NCBI RefSeq assembly: GCF_004359215.1
Contig: NC_090622.1
Location: 1,701,750-1,765,749, forward strand
Source: Bremia lactucae
Lineage: Eukaryota > Oomycota > Peronosporomycetes > Peronosporales > Peronosporaceae
Direction of reading: 5' to 3'
Length of the DNA: 64,000 bases
Numbering within the stretch: the stretch's first letter is position 1; every line of letters begins with the position of its first letter. Positions 63,459 to 64,000 of this stretch are shown piece after piece. Both the position numbers and the translations under genes were made by a program. The notes beneath the pieces were generated by a model. The model worked only from the letters and a program-made list of their open reading frames with translations. It had not been told where the DNA came from and ran no database searches.

Positions 63459-64000
63459 GCGAAACTTTTGCTTCAATTTCTGTATTTATATGTTTGCGTA
63501 TCATTTAAAGCTCATCGACCCTGTCCGTTATTACATTTGCCCACTATAAGCTTCTTTTGAACAATCAGTCGACTCGCTGTCGATAGTCTGCTTTTTTCTC
63601 GCAAGAAGCAATTTTGTCTCGATAACGACAAGTTACCTACACTGCAGCGACATACAGGCGACTTTGACTCACACAATTCTTGATACCAACAAGGCTTGAA
63701 CCCAGTCCGTGTCGTAAAAGAGTCTGCTTATAGCCCTCTCCATTTTGCATTGACAGAAAACGCTCGGTTGTTAAGCTGGAATCATTAGCCTTTATTTACG
63801 AAGTGGTGCAATGGAATTGCATATACTTTTAGATTGGCCGTGTCCACTATTTACGGATCGATAAATTTAGTACGAAGCGAAGCCGGTTCTTCTATGGAAC
63901 AATGAATTGTAAAAAATGAGATGCGACCAACAAATCACAATTAATCTTTTTTCTTTCGTGAAGGCAGCTACAAGGTATAGTATTGAATCCTTACTGTACT
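63459..64000 (+). other. U2 intergenic spacer, variant b, running off the window
   Basis: It differs from variant a at several sites ('cgatagtctgc', 'gataacgac', 'gactttgactc', 'tagccctctcc'). The next U2 5' end would begin about a dozen bases beyond the window edge. Confidence 0.75.

Overview
This window looks like repeat-rich nuclear DNA of an oomycete, most likely a Peronosporales species (Phytophthora or downy mildew type). Three things suggest this. Ty3/gypsy pol and L1-like LINE protein fragments occur throughout. Two copies of a 2.1 kaa non-LTR retrotransposon protein carry an RNase H domain ahead of the reverse transcriptase and sit inside U2 snRNA genes; this is the published architecture and target of the oomycete Utopia families. 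There is also no bacterial-type gene organisation. Four N runs (36268-37025, 45322-45421, single N at 48380 and 56134) mark assembly joins, and two of them affect interpretation.

Layout. 1-9640: AT-rich DNA, an LTR (1862-2304), a decayed plus-strand Ty3/gypsy element (about 3190-8250) and the 3' part of a LINE (8440-9640, minus). 9642-14820: another LTR, an unrecognised decayed coding stretch, and a minus-strand Ty3/gypsy pol with recognisable integrase, RNase H and RT. 15170-20030: two LINE fragments, one interrupted by a tRNA-headed SINE and one containing a 48-nt-arm inverted repeat. 20040-21912: a SINE nest with an inverted copy, three head-to-tail copies of a 285-bp unit, and a tRNA-Lys-headed SINE. 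22101-23669: one intact gene for a chromodomain-like plus cysteine-peptidase-like protein; a broken relative lies at 32900-34136. 24774-26644: LTR and gag of a second gypsy family, interrupted by SINEs. 26945-32748: an almost full-length but dead two-ORF LINE. 34361-37913: a 537-bp tandem array, each unit holding a tRNA-Lys(CUU) gene. 37914-43380: a second long dead LINE (minus). 43381-45321: another gypsy gag-protease. 45422-46863: nothing recognised. 46864-48379: LTR plus an intact gag that ends at an N.

48381-64000: U2 snRNA locus. Each U2 gene is split after nucleotide 36, inside the branch-point-recognition hexamer, by a 6698-bp Utopia element whose single ORF is intact (2134 codons from the first ATG). 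Two Utopia copies differ at only two noticed bases. The spacer variants around the N at 56134 suggest they may be two haplotype contigs of one locus rather than a true tandem pair.

Coherence: most of the window is a record of retrotransposition. The apparently living parts are the Utopia ORFs, the chromodomain-peptidase gene, the gag at 47473 and at least one structurally perfect tRNA-Lys. Two links between parts stand out. The dispersed tRNA-Lys SINEs have the length expected of a Pol III read-through transcript of the tandem tRNA-Lys unit. The 285-bp SINE units carry, near one end, a degenerate copy of the first ~27 nt of the same U2 gene that Utopia occupies.
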